Origin: Mycobacterium sp. Root135
Lineage (GTDB): Bacteria > Actinomycetota > Actinomycetes > Mycobacteriales > Mycobacteriaceae
Reading direction: 5' to 3'
DNA: 64,000 bases
Assembly: GCF_001426545.1 (NCBI RefSeq)
Contig: NZ_LMEZ01000001.1
Span: forward strand, 808,034-872,033
Part shown: positions 14,046-23,286 of the stretch, piece by piece
How positions within the stretch are numbered: position 1 is the stretch's first letter
Layout: every line of letters begins with the position of its first letter
Notes under the pieces: generated by a model
The model's input: only the letters and a program-made list of their open reading frames with translations
Databases searched by the model: none
Told to the model about the DNA's origin: nothing
Position numbers and translations under genes: made by a program

Positions 14046-14333
14046 ATGACTCCCACTGGCATCATCACCGCTATCGTCATCGGCGCCATCATCGGCCTGC
14101 TCGGCAGGCTGGTCCTCCCAGGCAAGCAGCCCATCGGGTTGCTCGTCACGATCCTCGTCGGCATCGTGTCGGCCCTCATCGGCACCTGGCTGGCCCGTCA
14201 GCTCGGCATCCCGACCGCAACCAACGGCATCGACTGGATGGAACTGCTCGTCCAGGTCATCGTGGCCGCCCTCGGCGTGGCCCTGGTGGCCGGCCTGATG
14301 GGCCGACGCCGTACGGGCACTCTGCGCCGCTAG
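14046..14333 (+). CDS. GlsB/YeaQ/YmgE family stress-response membrane protein
   Basis: A 95-residue protein with three hydrophobic helices (about 6-22, 31-50 and 63-85) and a short basic tail (GRRRTGTLRR). The first helix carries GAIIGLLGRLVLPGKQ, typical of the transglycosylase-associated/YeaQ group. Members accumulate under general stress. No enzymatic activity is established. The SigF-like promoter just upstream fits stress control. It converges on rarA across a strong hairpin. Confidence 0.88.
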   Translation: MTPTGIITAIVIGAIIGLLGRLVLPGKQPIGLLVTILVGIVSALIGTWLARQLGIPTATNGIDWMELLVQVIVAALGVALVAGLMGRRRTGTLRR

Positions 14334-14348
14334 TCCGCTAGAACATTT

Positions 14349-14379
14349 AGGGCCGCGATTCGACGAGAATCGCGGCCCT
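14349..14379. terminator. Bidirectional hairpin terminator between the GlsB-like gene and rarA
   Basis: Arms AGGGCCGCGATTC (14349-14361) and GAATCGCGGCCCT (14367-14379) form a perfect 13-bp stem with a five-base loop. On the plus strand it is followed by GTTTTGGGG, giving a short T run. The convergent arrangement lets it serve both genes. Confidence 0.85.
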
Positions 14380-14394
14380 GAGTGCGTTTTGGGG

Positions 14395-15726
14395 CTAGCG
14401 CCGTCTGCGGAGAATCGCGCGCAACTTGTCGAGGCGCCCGGCGATGTCGCGTTCCGCGCCGTGCGTCGTGGGCCGGTAGTAGTCCACGCCGACCAGGTCG
14501 TCGGGAGAATACTGTTGCGCCACAATGCCATCCGGGTCGTCGTGGGGGTACGAGTAGCCCTGGGCGTTGCCGAGCGCGGCCGCACCCGAGTAATGACCGT
14601 CGCGCAGATGCGGCGGCACCAACCCCGCCTTGCCTGCCTTGATGTCCCCCATCGCCGCCGCAAGCGCCATCGTCACCGCGTTCGACTTGGGTGCGGTCGC
14701 CAGGTGCACCGTGGCGTGGGCCAGGGTCAGCTGCGCCTCCGGCATCCCGATCAGCTGCACGGTCTGCGCGGCGGCCACGGCGGTGAGCAAGGCCGACGGG
14801 TCGGCCATTCCGACGTCCTCACTGGCGAGGATCGTCAACCGCCGCGCGATGAAGCGCGGGTCCTCCCCCGCAGTCAGCATCCGCGCGAGGTAGTGCAGTG
14901 CGGCGTCGACGTCGGATCCGCGCACCGACTTGATGAAGGCGCTGACGACGTCGTAGTGCTGGTCGCCGTCACGGTCGTAGCGGACGGCGGCCTTGTCCAA
15001 CGACTGCTCGATCACCTCTACGGTCACGCGGTCACCGGCCTCGGCCGCAACCTCCAACGCGGTCAGCGCACGCCGGGCGTCACCTGCCGCCAGTTGGACC
15101 AGGAGCTCGACCGCGTCGGGGTCGACGGACACCGACCCGCCGAGGCCGCGCGGATCGGCGACGGCCCGTTCGACGACGGCTCGCACCGCGTCGGCGCCCA
15201 GCGGCTGCAGCTGAAGGATCAGCGAGCGCGACAGCAGCGGCGCCACGACGGAGAACGACGGGTTCTCCGTCGTCGCGGCCACCAAGAGCACGACGCGGTT
15301 CTCCACGGCCGCGAGCAACGCGTCCTGCTGAGTCTTGGAGAACCGGTGTACCTCGTCGATGAACAGCACGGTCTGCTTGCCGTGCACCGCCGCCCGTCGG
15401 GCAACGTCGATCACGGCGCGAACGTCCTTGACCCCCGCCGACAACGCCGAGAGCGCCTCGAAGCGGCGCCCCGTCGCCCGGGAGATCAGCGACGCGAGCG
15501 TCGTCTTACCGGTGCCCGGCGGGCCGTACAGGATGACCGACGCCGCACCCGACCCGTCGACGAGCCGCCGCAGGGGTGAGCCGTCCCGCAGCAGGTGGTC
15601 CTGGCCGACGACTTCGTCGAGTCCGGACGGCCGCATCCGAACGGCAAGCGGGGACGACGGTCCCCCACCGGGAATGCCTTCACCCTCGCCCGGCTCGGGA
15701 GCCACGTCGAACAGACCATCAGCCAC
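14395..15726 (-). CDS. rarA: Replication-associated recombination protein A (RarA/MgsA AAA+ ATPase)
   Basis: A 443-residue clamp-loader-like AAA+ protein acting at stalled replication forks. Walker A is [15 protein letters not shown] and Walker B is [12 protein letters not shown]. Sensor 1 is [14 protein letters not shown], followed by the RarA C-terminal oligomerisation domain with [17 protein letters not shown] and the end block [11 protein letters not shown]…QQYSPDDL. The N-terminus has the [15 protein letters not shown] stretch typical of the family. It converges with the GlsB-like gene. Confidence 0.96.
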   Translation of the reverse strand: MADGLFDVAPEPGEGEGIPGGGPSSPLAVRMRPSGLDEVVGQDHLLRDGSPLRRLVDGSGAASVILYGPPGTGKTTLASLISRATGRRFEALSALSAGVKDVRAVIDVARRAAVHGKQTVLFIDEVHRFSKTQQDALLAAVENRVVLLVAATTENPSFSVVAPLLSRSLILQLQPLGADAVRAVVERAVADPRGLGGSVSVDPDAVELLVQLAAGDARRALTALEVAAEAGDRVTVEVIEQSLDKAAVRYDRDGDQHYDVVSAFIKSVRGSDVDAALHYLARMLTAGEDPRFIARRLTILASEDVGMADPSALLTAVAAAQTVQLIGMPEAQLTLAHATVHLATAPKSNAVTMALAAAMGDIKAGKAGLVPPHLRDGHYSGAAALGNAQGYSYPHDDPDGIVAQQYSPDDLVGVDYYRPTTHGAERDIAGRLDKLRAILRRRR

Positions 15727-15743
15727 GGGACAGGCTTACCACT

Positions 15744-16160
15744 TCACTCGCGCAGTGGCCGTCCGCTGGGGTCTTGCACCTTGCCGAGCAGGATCAGGAT
15801 GCCGTCGACGAATGGCCAGATCGCTCCGATGCCACAGGTCAGCAGGCTCACCGCGAGCTGGGCAACGGCAATGCCGTTGTAGCCGAGGTAAAAGCGGCCG
15901 ATGCCGAAGGTGCCGAGGAAGATCTGCAGCAGCCCGGCGACCATCTTGCTCTTGTCCGACAGCGGCCTACCCCAGGGGTCAACGCCGAACTGCCCGGGGT
16001 ACGGCGGCGGGTAGCCGCCGTACTGCGCTCCGTACTGAGGAGGTGGCGGCGGGTAGCCCCCGTAGCCGCTGACCGGCGGCGGAAGGAACGGATCCGAACC
16101 GTACGGCGGCGGGTACGGGGGGTTCGAATCGGACGGCGGCGGAGGCGGAGGCACTGACAT
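15744..16160 (-). CDS. Proline-rich TM2 domain membrane protein
   Basis: A 138-residue protein. The first 65 residues are almost entirely Pro/Tyr/Gly-rich (repeats such as GGYPPP). A TM2 domain follows, with two hydrophobic helices (about 74-95 and 99-123) joined by the FGIGRFYLGYNG turn. TM2 proteins are found across bacteria without a general function, and in mycobacteria the Pro-rich tail presumably faces the cytoplasm or periplasm. The gene stands between rarA and a DUF3097 gene on the same strand. Confidence 0.85.
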   Translation of the reverse strand: MSVPPPPPPSDSNPPYPPPYGSDPFLPPPVSGYGGYPPPPPQYGAQYGGYPPPYPGQFGVDPWGRPLSDKSKMVAGLLQIFLGTFGIGRFYLGYNGIAVAQLAVSLLTCGIGAIWPFVDGILILLGKVQDPSGRPLRE

Positions 16161-16197
16161 GCCACGGATGATGTCATTACCGGGGCGGCGTCCACCA

Positions 16198-17034
16198 CTA
16201 ACCAGTGGTGACGAAGTCGATCAGTTCTTCGACACGGCCGATCAGCGCGGGCTCCAAGTCGTTCCAGTCCCGCACCCTCCCGCGAATGCGACGCCACGCG
16301 GCCGCGATGTCGGCCTGGGTCGCGTGCGGCCACCCCAGCGCGTCGCAGATGCCGTGCTTCCACTCCACGCTGCGCGGGACGACGGGCCACTTCTCGAGGC
16401 CCAGCCGGGCAGGTTTCACCGCTTGCCACACGTCGACGTAGGGATGACCCACGACCAGGGTGTTCCCCCCGCCGGGGCCCCGACGAACCGAGTCGGCGAT
16501 GCGCGCCTCCTTCGATCCGGTAACCAAGTGGTCGACGAGAACGCCGAGCCTGCGACCAGGGCCGGGGTCGAAGTCCGCCACGATGGCCGCGAGATCGTCG
16601 ACGCCGCCGAGGTATTCGACGACGACGCCCTCGACGCGGAGGTCGGCGCCCCAGACCTGCTCGACGAGTTCGGCGTCGTGGCGCCCCTCGACGTAGATGC
16701 GGCTGGCAAGAGCCGTTCGGGCGCGGGCGTTCGCGACGGCGACCGAACCCGATGCCGTCCGGGTGGGCGCCGCGGGGGCCTTGGCCTTCGGCGGGGTCAG
16801 GATCACCGGCTTGCCGTCGACCAGGAATCCGGGACCCACGGTGAAGGGGCGCCGGTGACCGTCGAAGTCCTCGAGCACCATCCGGCCGTACTCGACCCGC
16901 ACGATGGCGCCGACGTAGCCGGTCTCGACGTCCTCGACGACCAGGCCGACGTCGGCCGCCATCTCGGTGGACCGCACCCGCCGCGCAGCATGCGGGTCCC
17001 TGGCCAGAATGTCGGAGCCGTATCGATCTTTCAC
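16198..17034 (-). CDS. DUF3097 domain protein
   Basis: About 278 residues, an actinobacterial family of unknown function. Recognisable blocks are RIYVEGRHDAELVEQVWGADLRVEGVVVE (given here as IYVEGRHDAELVEQVWG), LGVLVDHLVTGSKEARI, and VVGHPYVDVWQAVKPARLGL. The IYVEGRHDAELV…LVDHLV arrangement resembles a TOPRIM-like fold with the acidic residues in the right order, which would suggest nucleic-acid metabolism. That is inference. The start is GTG 17034 (VKDRYGSDIL). The longer open frame upstream runs through the MerR promoter and is rejected. Confidence 0.8.
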   Translation of the reverse strand: MKDRYGSDILARDPHAARRVRSTEMAADVGLVVEDVETGYVGAIVRVEYGRMVLEDFDGHRRPFTVGPGFLVDGKPVILTPPKAKAPAAPTRTASGSVAVANARARTALASRIYVEGRHDAELVEQVWGADLRVEGVVVEYLGGVDDLAAIVADFDPGPGRRLGVLVDHLVTGSKEARIADSVRRGPGGGNTLVVGHPYVDVWQAVKPARLGLEKWPVVPRSVEWKHGICDALGWPHATQADIAAAWRRIRGRVRDWNDLEPALIGRVEELIDFVTTG

Positions 17035-17108
17035 GCAGACGAGCCTAGGAACGATCGCCACGGCCGTCGGCTGCCGCGCCGACTCCGTGACCGATCGGTG
17101 ACCGAGGC

Positions 17109-17139
17109 TTGACTTGAAGCGCTTCAAGTTCGGCACACT
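17109..17139 (+). promoter_or_regulatory. MerR-type promoter/operator with 19-bp spacer
   Basis: The perfect 18-bp palindrome ACTTGAAGCGCTTCAAGT (17112-17129) lies between a -35 TTGACT (17109-17114) and a -10-like CACACT (17134-17139), separated by 19 bases. An over-long spacer with the operator inside it is the hallmark of MerR-activated promoters. The expected transcription start coincides with the ATG at 17146, so the message would be leaderless. Confidence 0.72.
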
Positions 17140-17145
17140 GACGTC

Positions 17146-17628
17146 ATGACCATCGACACGGTCGCGACGGCTGATCGCGACCTCACCATCCAGCAGGTCT
17201 CGCGCCGCACGGGGCTTGCCGAGTCGGCCCTGCGGTACTACGAGCGCATCGGCCTCATCGAGGCGGTGCCCAGGGATCCCAGCAGCGGCCACCGGCGCTA
17301 CCCGGCCGACCTCGTCGGCGCCGTCGAGTCGCTGAGTTGTCTACGCGGGAGCGGCATGTCGGTCGCGGACATCAGGCGGTACGTCGCCAACACCAGGCGC
17401 GGCGCCGAGGCGACCGCCGACCAACGCATGCTGTTCGACGCGCACGCGGTGAGGTTGCGCGACGAGATCGCCCGGCTGCAGCTGCGGGAGCGTTACGTCA
17501 CGGCCAAGGCGCAAATGTGGGCCGCCAGGGAGGCCGGTGACGTGGCAGCCGAACGCGAGATCGTCGAGACGGTCCTCGACCTCGGTGCCCGCCTGCTCGA
17601 GGACGAGGCGGCGACCACCCATGGCTGA
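17146..17628 (+). CDS. MerR family transcriptional regulator
   Basis: A 160-residue regulator. It has an N-terminal winged HTH (about 12-80: LTIQQVSRRTGLAESALRYYERIGLI, shown in part as ESALRYYERIGLIEAV) followed by a coiled-coil dimerisation helix (about 95-140). There is no conserved Cys pair or His cluster in the C-terminal part, so a metal sensor is unlikely. An organic ligand or aldehyde-type signal is more plausible. A palindromic operator sits in its own promoter. It overlaps the downstream reductase by eight bases, which is the probable target. Confidence 0.9.
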   Translation: MTIDTVATADRDLTIQQVSRRTGLAESALRYYERIGLIEAVPRDPSSGHRRYPADLVGAVESLSCLRGSGMSVADIRRYVANTRRGAEATADQRMLFDAHAVRLRDEIARLQLRERYVTAKAQMWAAREAGDVAAEREIVETVLDLGARLLEDEAATTHG

Positions 17629-18646
17629 GCATCGGCGACTGGTCCTGGTCACCGGCGGCTCGGGATTCCTTGCCGGACACGTCATCCTGCGACTGCTGTC
17701 AGGTGGCTACCGCGTTCGCACGACGGTTCGCTCGCTCGGCCGCGAAGCCGGCGTGCGGGCCGCGCTCGGGCTGGCGTCGGACGACGCCGCGCTGGAGTTC
17801 GTCGCGGCCGACCTCACCTTCGACGACGGCTGGACCGCAGCGGTCGACGGCTGCGACGCCGTCCTCCACGTGGCGTCGCCGTTCCCCGCCCGCCAACCGG
17901 AGAACGAGGACGACGTCATCGTGCCTGCCCGCGAGGGCACCCTGCGGGTGCTGCGCGCCGCCTCCGCCGCCGGGATCCGACGGATCGTGCTGACCTCGTC
18001 GTTCGCGGCCGTCGGGTACAGCCCGAAACCCACGGGCGAGCCGTATGACGAGGGCGACTGGACCGACGCCGCCGCACCCAACTCCCCCTACGTGAAGTCC
18101 AAGACGCTCGCCGAGCGCGACGCGTGGGAGTTCGCCGCCGCCAACGACGTCGAGCTGACGGTGGTCAACCCGGTCGGCATCTTCGGCCCCGTCCTCGGGA
18201 GGAACCTTGCGACGTCGGTGCAGATCGTGAAGGGACTGCTCAACGGTCGACCACCGTTGTTGCCGCACGCGTCCTTCGCGGTGGTCGACGTGCGTGACGT
18301 CGCCGATCTGCACGTCATCGCGTTGGAGCATCCACGGGCAATCGGCGAGAGATTCCTGGCCGCGGCCGGTCAGCCCGTGTCGTTCCCGGAGACCGCCGCG
18401 ACGTTGCGGTCTCGACTGGGTACCGCGGGACGTCGCGTGCCCCGGCTGACGGCGCCCGACTGGGTGGTGCGGACGGGAGCCCGGTTCGTGCCCTCGCTGC
18501 GCGAACTGGCCGGACTGCTCGGCGAGCCGAAGCGAATATCGGCCACCAAGGCCACCGAACTGCTTGGCTGGCAACCTCGTCCGGTGGCCGACACGCTGGT
18601 CGACACGGCCCAAAGCCTGCTCGACGGCGATCTCGTCGGACGCTAG
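17621..18646 (+). CDS. NAD(P)-dependent epimerase/dihydroflavonol-4-reductase-like protein
   Basis: A 341-residue extended SDR. The nucleotide-binding motif is VLVTGGSGFLAGHV at the N-terminus. The catalytic Tyr/Lys pair is in SPYVKSKTLAE, with a preceding Ser in VLTSSFAAVGY. It belongs to the dihydroflavonol reductase/carbonyl reductase branch that reduces ketones or aldehydes with NADPH. The ATG at 17621 overlaps the merR stop, so the two are translationally coupled. Carbonyl detoxification induced through MerR is a reasonable guess. The substrate is unknown. Confidence 0.85.
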   Translation: MAEHRRLVLVTGGSGFLAGHVILRLLSGGYRVRTTVRSLGREAGVRAALGLASDDAALEFVAADLTFDDGWTAAVDGCDAVLHVASPFPARQPENEDDVIVPAREGTLRVLRAASAAGIRRIVLTSSFAAVGYSPKPTGEPYDEGDWTDAAAPNSPYVKSKTLAERDAWEFAAANDVELTVVNPVGIFGPVLGRNLATSVQIVKGLLNGRPPLLPHASFAVVDVRDVADLHVIALEHPRAIGERFLAAAGQPVSFPETAATLRSRLGTAGRRVPRLTAPDWVVRTGARFVPSLRELAGLLGEPKRISATKATELLGWQPRPVADTLVDTAQSLLDGDLVGR

Positions 18647-19704
18647 TCGGTACCCCTGGCCGCGGCGAGCTTGACCGGGTCGGAGGTGACCTCGTCGATC
18701 ACGGTGTGGATGAACCGCATCTTCTCGAGCACCTTCGCGGGCAGTACGAACGGGTACAGGTCGTCGTGGCCCATGGACCTGTTGACCATGTTCAGCGCCC
18801 ACGACAGCGGGAGCCACAGGTCGATGATGGCGTCGAAACCGCTGGGCCCCAGGTTCCTTCGCTCGAAGGTCGCCCCGGCCGGGGCGAAGCTGAAGGCCGC
18901 GGCGGTGTCCAGGGTGTCGCGGATGTGCAGGTAGTGCGCGAAGGTTTCCGCCCAGTCCTCGGCGGGGTGCATGGTGGCGTAGGACGACACGTAGTCGCGC
19001 TCCCAGCCCGGCGGTGCGCCTTCGCTGTAGTGCCGGTCGAGTGCGGCCTGGTAGTCCGCCTCGGCGTTGCCGAACAGTTCTCGGGCCCGTTCCTGGTACT
19101 CGGGTGCCACTCCCACCAGTCGGTAGTAGTAGTAATGCCCGATCTCGTGACGGAAGTGCCCGAGCAGAGTGCGATACGGCTCGGCCATCGCGATCCGCAG
19201 CTGCTCGCGGTGGACGTCGTCCCCCTCGGCGAGGTCGAGGGTGATGACGCCGTTCTCGTGTCCGGTGAACACCTTCTCCATCGCGCTGGACAGCAGGTCG
19301 AACGCCAGCCCGTAGTTGGGGTCGACGTCGCGACCGACGATGGGAAGCTTCAGGTCGACGAGCTCGACGATCAGCCGGCGCTTGGCCCTCTCGGCGATCG
19401 CGAACGCGGCCATCGCCTGCGTGTCGGCGTCGTTGGGCCGCATCCTGGTCAGTGCGCACGACGTGCACAGCTGCGGAACGGGAGCCACCTTGACCAGCCA
19501 ATTGCACTTGGCGGCATGCAGATTGGCACACAGTCGGTACTCGCTGGCGTCGACGGCGCCGCCGTGCTCGCTCTCCTCACCCGACGCGATGACCAGGAAG
19601 GCCATCTCGTCGAGGGAGAAGCCGAGGCGGCTGCGGCACGACAGGCACACCGAGTTCTCGAAGGCCAGGTGCTGCCCGCAGTTGGGACAGATGAAGTCAC
19701 GCAC
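18643..19704 (-). CDS. Zinc-ribbon putative metallopeptidase of the transglutaminase/ATP-grasp cluster
   Basis: A 353-residue protein. The N-terminal zinc ribbon has paired cysteines at residues 6/9, 20/23, 59/67 and 80/83, so two zinc sites are possible. The HEIGH motif at 186-190 (FRHEIGHYYYYRL) marks a zincin active site, with a downstream HPAEDWAETFAHYLHIRDT segment supplying the third ligand. The family (zinc-binding metallopeptidase, formerly a DUF) regularly accompanies transglutaminase and alpha-E genes. The GTG start at 19704 overlaps the upstream transglutaminase stop by eight bases. Its 3' end overlaps the convergent epimerase stop. Substrate unknown. Confidence 0.85.
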   Translation of the reverse strand: MRDFICPNCGQHLAFENSVCLSCRSRLGFSLDEMAFLVIASGEESEHGGAVDASEYRLCANLHAAKCNWLVKVAPVPQLCTSCALTRMRPNDADTQAMAAFAIAERAKRRLIVELVDLKLPIVGRDVDPNYGLAFDLLSSAMEKVFTGHENGVITLDLAEGDDVHREQLRIAMAEPYRTLLGHFRHEIGHYYYYRLVGVAPEYQERARELFGNAEADYQAALDRHYSEGAPPGWERDYVSSYATMHPAEDWAETFAHYLHIRDTLDTAAAFSFAPAGATFERRNLGPSGFDAIIDLWLPLSWALNMVNRSMGHDDLYPFVLPAKVLEKMRFIHTVIDEVTSDPVKLAAARGTD

Positions 19705-20608
19705 CGGCGACTCCTCCGACCAGTGGGGCCACGTCGACGGACACGTCGATCTTGCTGCTCTCGGAGTCGGTGTAGATGATGCCGCGCAGTGGTGGGACGT
19801 CGGCGTAGTCACGGCCGAAACCTGCTACCACGTACCGCTCGTCGACGAGCGCGTCGTTGGTGGGGTCGAATCCGAACCACTGGTTCTGCGGTGTCCACAC
19901 CGACGCCCAGGCGTGCGTCGCGTCGATCCCGACCATGCGTTCCCTTCCAGGAGGTGGGTCCGTCGCGAGATAGCCGGAGACGTAGCTGGCGGCGAGACCG
20001 TTGGAGCGCAGGCAAGCTATCGCAAGCCGCGCGAAGTCCTGGCATACCCCTTCACGGGCCACCAAAACTTCCGCGACCCTGGTCGAGATGGTCGTCGAAC
20101 CCGACCGATAGGTGAAGTCGTGGTTGATCCTGGCGTTCAAGTCGCGGAGCACCTCGACGAGCGGCCGGCCGGGCGGAAAGCTGGGCGCGGCGTAGTCGCG
20201 GACGGCGTCGGTGATCTCGGGCTTCTGCAGATCGAGGGTGAACTCGACGGCCAGGGCGCCGTCGGTGCCGACCGGGCGAGAGATCTCCCACGGCGCGAGT
20301 GCCGCTCCCCCGGTGTACAACTCGGCAGGCGGCGGGTCGACCTCGACCACCGAGTGACTGGTGATGGTCAAGGCCCGATGTCGTTCGGTGACGTGGAAGT
20401 ACGAGCTGACGTTGCCGTAGCCGTCGCGGCTCGTCGACCGGTCGGACGCCTCGGGGTCGATCAGCAATTCGTGGGACACGCACCGCTGCATGGCCGTGTC
20501 CCGCGGCGTGAGGAAGCCACGTCCGTAGGAGCTCGTCACGTCGTCGGAGTAGGTGTACATCGTCCGATGGGTGATCTCGTAGGCCCTCGTCCCCACCACG
20601 GAGGTCAT
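19697..20608 (-). CDS. Transglutaminase-like cysteine protease/amidase, short form
   Basis: A 303-residue protein. An N-terminal beta-sandwich domain (about 8-100: YEITHRTMYTYSDDV) precedes the transglutaminase core. The catalytic triad is visible as Cys189 (EGVCQDFARL), His232 (DATHAWASVW) and Asp248 (GFDPTND). Such bacterial enzymes act as peptidases or amidases more often than as cross-linkers. Its ATG overlaps the ATP-grasp/alpha-E stop by four bases (ATGA), and its end overlaps the metallopeptidase start. Production of all three in fixed ratio is therefore likely. Confidence 0.9.
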   Translation of the reverse strand: MTSVVGTRAYEITHRTMYTYSDDVTSSYGRGFLTPRDTAMQRCVSHELLIDPEASDRSTSRDGYGNVSSYFHVTERHRALTITSHSVVEVDPPPAELYTGGAALAPWEISRPVGTDGALAVEFTLDLQKPEITDAVRDYAAPSFPPGRPLVEVLRDLNARINHDFTYRSGSTTISTRVAEVLVAREGVCQDFARLAIACLRSNGLAASYVSGYLATDPPPGRERMVGIDATHAWASVWTPQNQWFGFDPTNDALVDERYVVAGFGRDYADVPPLRGIIYTDSESSKIDVSVDVAPLVGGVAGA

Positions 20609-23286
20609 GGCATGGCCCGCCTCTCGTCGGGGCCCCAGATGGGTTGCATCCCACCGGGAAGCGACAGATGCGTTGCGGTGATGCGACGGGACAGCTCCCG
20701 AAGATCTTTGTGGATGCCGCCCAGCAGACCGTCGAGCTCGGGCCGCACGCCGTCGCTGACGTCCTCGAGGTCGTCGGGGTCGAGCCGCCGCAGCCGCGCC
20801 CCGACCTCGTCGACGAGCCGTTCGGGGCCGGTGGATCCCGACGAGGAAGGAAGCGCCTTGAGGTCCACCCGCAACCGTTCGAATTGGTACGCCAACGAGC
20901 GCGGGTTCTCCTCGTCGAACAACAGCAGATCCGCCACCGCAGCCACACTCACCTTGCCGAGCGTGCGCCTGCGATAGATGACGGACGACTCACACGCCAC
21001 CAACGTCGACTCGGTGATCGTCTGCTCGGCCCCACGACTGCGCGCCGTGGTGAGCGTGGCCCGCATCAGGGCGGTCAGCCAGATGCCCCGCTCGATGCGC
21101 TTGCCGATGTCCATCATCGTCCAGCCGACGTCGCGCACCATCGACTCCGCCGCCACGCCCGACATCGCCAACATTCCCGCCAGCGTCTGGCTGTGCGCAG
21201 TTGCCAAGTAGCCGTCACCCTCGGTGTGGGAATCCGGTGGCATCGCCGAATGCCGAAGCACGGCACGGTCGATCGCTGCAAGCACCATCCAGGTGTCGTT
21301 CGACATTTGGTCGCGGACCGCGCGGGCGGCCGACCCCAGCCGCTCCACCGACTGTGCCAGCGATCCGGCGCGCCGCCGGTCGGCGGTCAACGCCCACAGC
21401 GTCGTCGGCGCGATGGCGATCATCTCCGCGGCGTCGTCGGAGGCACCGGTGTCGGTACCCGTGATCCGCCCGAGCGCCGCCAACAAAACGGGGACGCACT
21501 CGCTGCCCGGCATGTCCTGGCGATAGCGGAACTCGTGGTGACGCTCGCGGGTGACGCTGAGCAGTCTGGCCATGTTCTCGGCCCGTTCGCAGTAGCGCCC
21601 CAGCCAAAACAGGTCCGACAACACGCGCGGCGAGCTGACCGCGCGGGTCGGGCTCGGGGTGATCGACGGCAGATCCACCGAGGGGGCCACCGTGCGTTCG
21701 GCGGTCACCCTGGTCGGAGACCTGACCCAGACGTCCTTCGCCGCAAGGGTGTTCATCCGGTAGGCGGCGTTGCCCGGCTCGAGCAGGTAGCCGAGACCGC
21801 CTTCCATCGGGGCGTATCCCCCGCGCTGGGCGACGGTGAACAACCGCATGCCCGTGCTGCCCGGCGACAAGCCGTTGGGTGAATGCGCGGTGGGCGCCGA
21901 GGAGAACTGCGGCAGTTCCTGACCGACCCACTGCCACGGGGTCGCACCGATCCGCGCCGCCAGGTTGTCGCGCTCCTCGGTGGTCAGCGCGGGTCCGACG
22001 ATGGGTTCGCCACCGGTCACCGGTCTAATCAGCAGTGTCGGGAGGTGACTCAGTAGATGCGAGCGTTCGACGTCGACGCCACCCCAGTACATCGGCGCCG
22101 TGGTCAACTGCGGCGCTTCGCCGACGAGGAGCTCGGACAGTTGCGGCAGGAACCGTTGCACGCCTGGGCTTTCCAAGATTCCGCTGCCGAGGGTGTTGAC
22201 GACGGTGACCGCACCGCGTCGCAGCACCTCGACGAGGCCGACGACACCGAGCCGCGAATCCGACCTCAGGTCGAGCGGGTCGGCGTACGCGGCGTCGACC
22301 CGGCGCAGAACCACGTCGACGCGTTTGAGCGTGCCGAGCGACCGCATCCACAGCTTGCCGTCACGCACCACCAGATCGGCATTCTCGACGAGGGGAAAGC
22401 CAAGCACGCTGGCCAAGTAGGCCTGGTCGAATGCCGTCTCGGAGTGGATTCCCGGGCTGAGAACGACCACCACGGGTTGTTCGGCGGCCTCGGGGGCGGC
22501 GTCGATCAGTGCCAGTCGCAACGCCTGTGCCCAGGGTGACGCCGGCCGCGGGGCGATGCGTTCGTAGAGTTCGGGGAACGCGTGCGCGACCACCCGTCGG
22601 TCGGCGAGGGCGTACCCGGCGCCCGACGGCGCCTGCGTCCAGTCGGCGTTGACGCGGAACTCCCCGGATCCGTCGCGGCTGACGTCGACCCCGTGCATGA
22701 ACAACTGATGCCTACCGGGCACCTCGATGCCGCGGGCGGCCCGGATGTAACCGGGGTGGGAGAACAGCAGCTGTGGCGGCAGCACGCCGCTGGTGATCGA
22801 CCGGCGGGCTCCGTAGAGGTCGGTCAACACGGCGTCCATCAACCGCGACCGTTGCACCAGACCGGCTTCGAGCGTTTCCCAGTCCGCCGAGGAGACGACC
22901 ATGGGCAGTGGGTCGAGATGCCACGGACCGGGCACCTGGGTGCCGTCCCCATGGGTGACGGCGTCACCGGGATGGTCCACCTGGACGAAGGTGATGCCGT
23001 CGTTGTCGACGAGGCTGCTGACCACCGAACGCAACCGTTCGAGGCCGAATTGGCCGCGTTCGACGACGCATTCGGCCATCTCCTGCCAGGCCGGTCGGAC
23101 GCCACCGGCCGAGTCGACGAACTCGTCGTAGCCGCCGCCGGCTGCCCCGCGGACGTCGAAGAGCGACTCCTGGGCGCGAGCGGCCCCGTATTTCGCCAAC
23201 AGGTCAGCGGCACCGGTCTCAGCAGCGAAGCCGAGACCGGAGACGGCGGATGTGGGCTCCGGCGGGCCGCTGGTGCGTAAGACCAT
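20605..23286 (-). CDS. Circularly permuted ATP-grasp / alpha-E domain fusion
   Basis: An 893-residue two-domain protein. Residues 1 to about 535 are a circularly permuted ATP-grasp (DUF404/407 type: FMHGVDVSRDGSGEFRVN, VVLSPGIHSETAFDQAYLA, GTLKRVDVVLRRVD, NTLGSGILESPG). About 550 to 870 are the helical alpha-E domain (LSDLFWLGRYCERAENMARLL). In many bacteria these are two separate genes. ATP-grasp domains ligate amines to carboxylates, so peptide or amino-acid amidation is expected. The true product is unknown. The ATG at 23286 makes a TGATG overlap with the upstream gene, while a longer open frame upstream reads antisense to it. Confidence 0.9.
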   Translation of the reverse strand: MVLRTSGPPEPTSAVSGLGFAAETGAADLLAKYGAARAQESLFDVRGAAGGGYDEFVDSAGGVRPAWQEMAECVVERGQFGLERLRSVVSSLVDNDGITFVQVDHPGDAVTHGDGTQVPGPWHLDPLPMVVSSADWETLEAGLVQRSRLMDAVLTDLYGARRSITSGVLPPQLLFSHPGYIRAARGIEVPGRHQLFMHGVDVSRDGSGEFRVNADWTQAPSGAGYALADRRVVAHAFPELYERIAPRPASPWAQALRLALIDAAPEAAEQPVVVVLSPGIHSETAFDQAYLASVLGFPLVENADLVVRDGKLWMRSLGTLKRVDVVLRRVDAAYADPLDLRSDSRLGVVGLVEVLRRGAVTVVNTLGSGILESPGVQRFLPQLSELLVGEAPQLTTAPMYWGGVDVERSHLLSHLPTLLIRPVTGGEPIVGPALTTEERDNLAARIGATPWQWVGQELPQFSSAPTAHSPNGLSPGSTGMRLFTVAQRGGYAPMEGGLGYLLEPGNAAYRMNTLAAKDVWVRSPTRVTAERTVAPSVDLPSITPSPTRAVSSPRVLSDLFWLGRYCERAENMARLLSVTRERHHEFRYRQDMPGSECVPVLLAALGRITGTDTGASDDAAEMIAIAPTTLWALTADRRRAGSLAQSVERLGSAARAVRDQMSNDTWMVLAAIDRAVLRHSAMPPDSHTEGDGYLATAHSQTLAGMLAMSGVAAESMVRDVGWTMMDIGKRIERGIWLTALMRATLTTARSRGAEQTITESTLVACESSVIYRRRTLGKVSVAAVADLLLFDEENPRSLAYQFERLRVDLKALPSSSGSTGPERLVDEVGARLRRLDPDDLEDVSDGVRPELDGLLGGIHKDLRELSRRITATHLSLPGGMQPIWGPDERRAMP

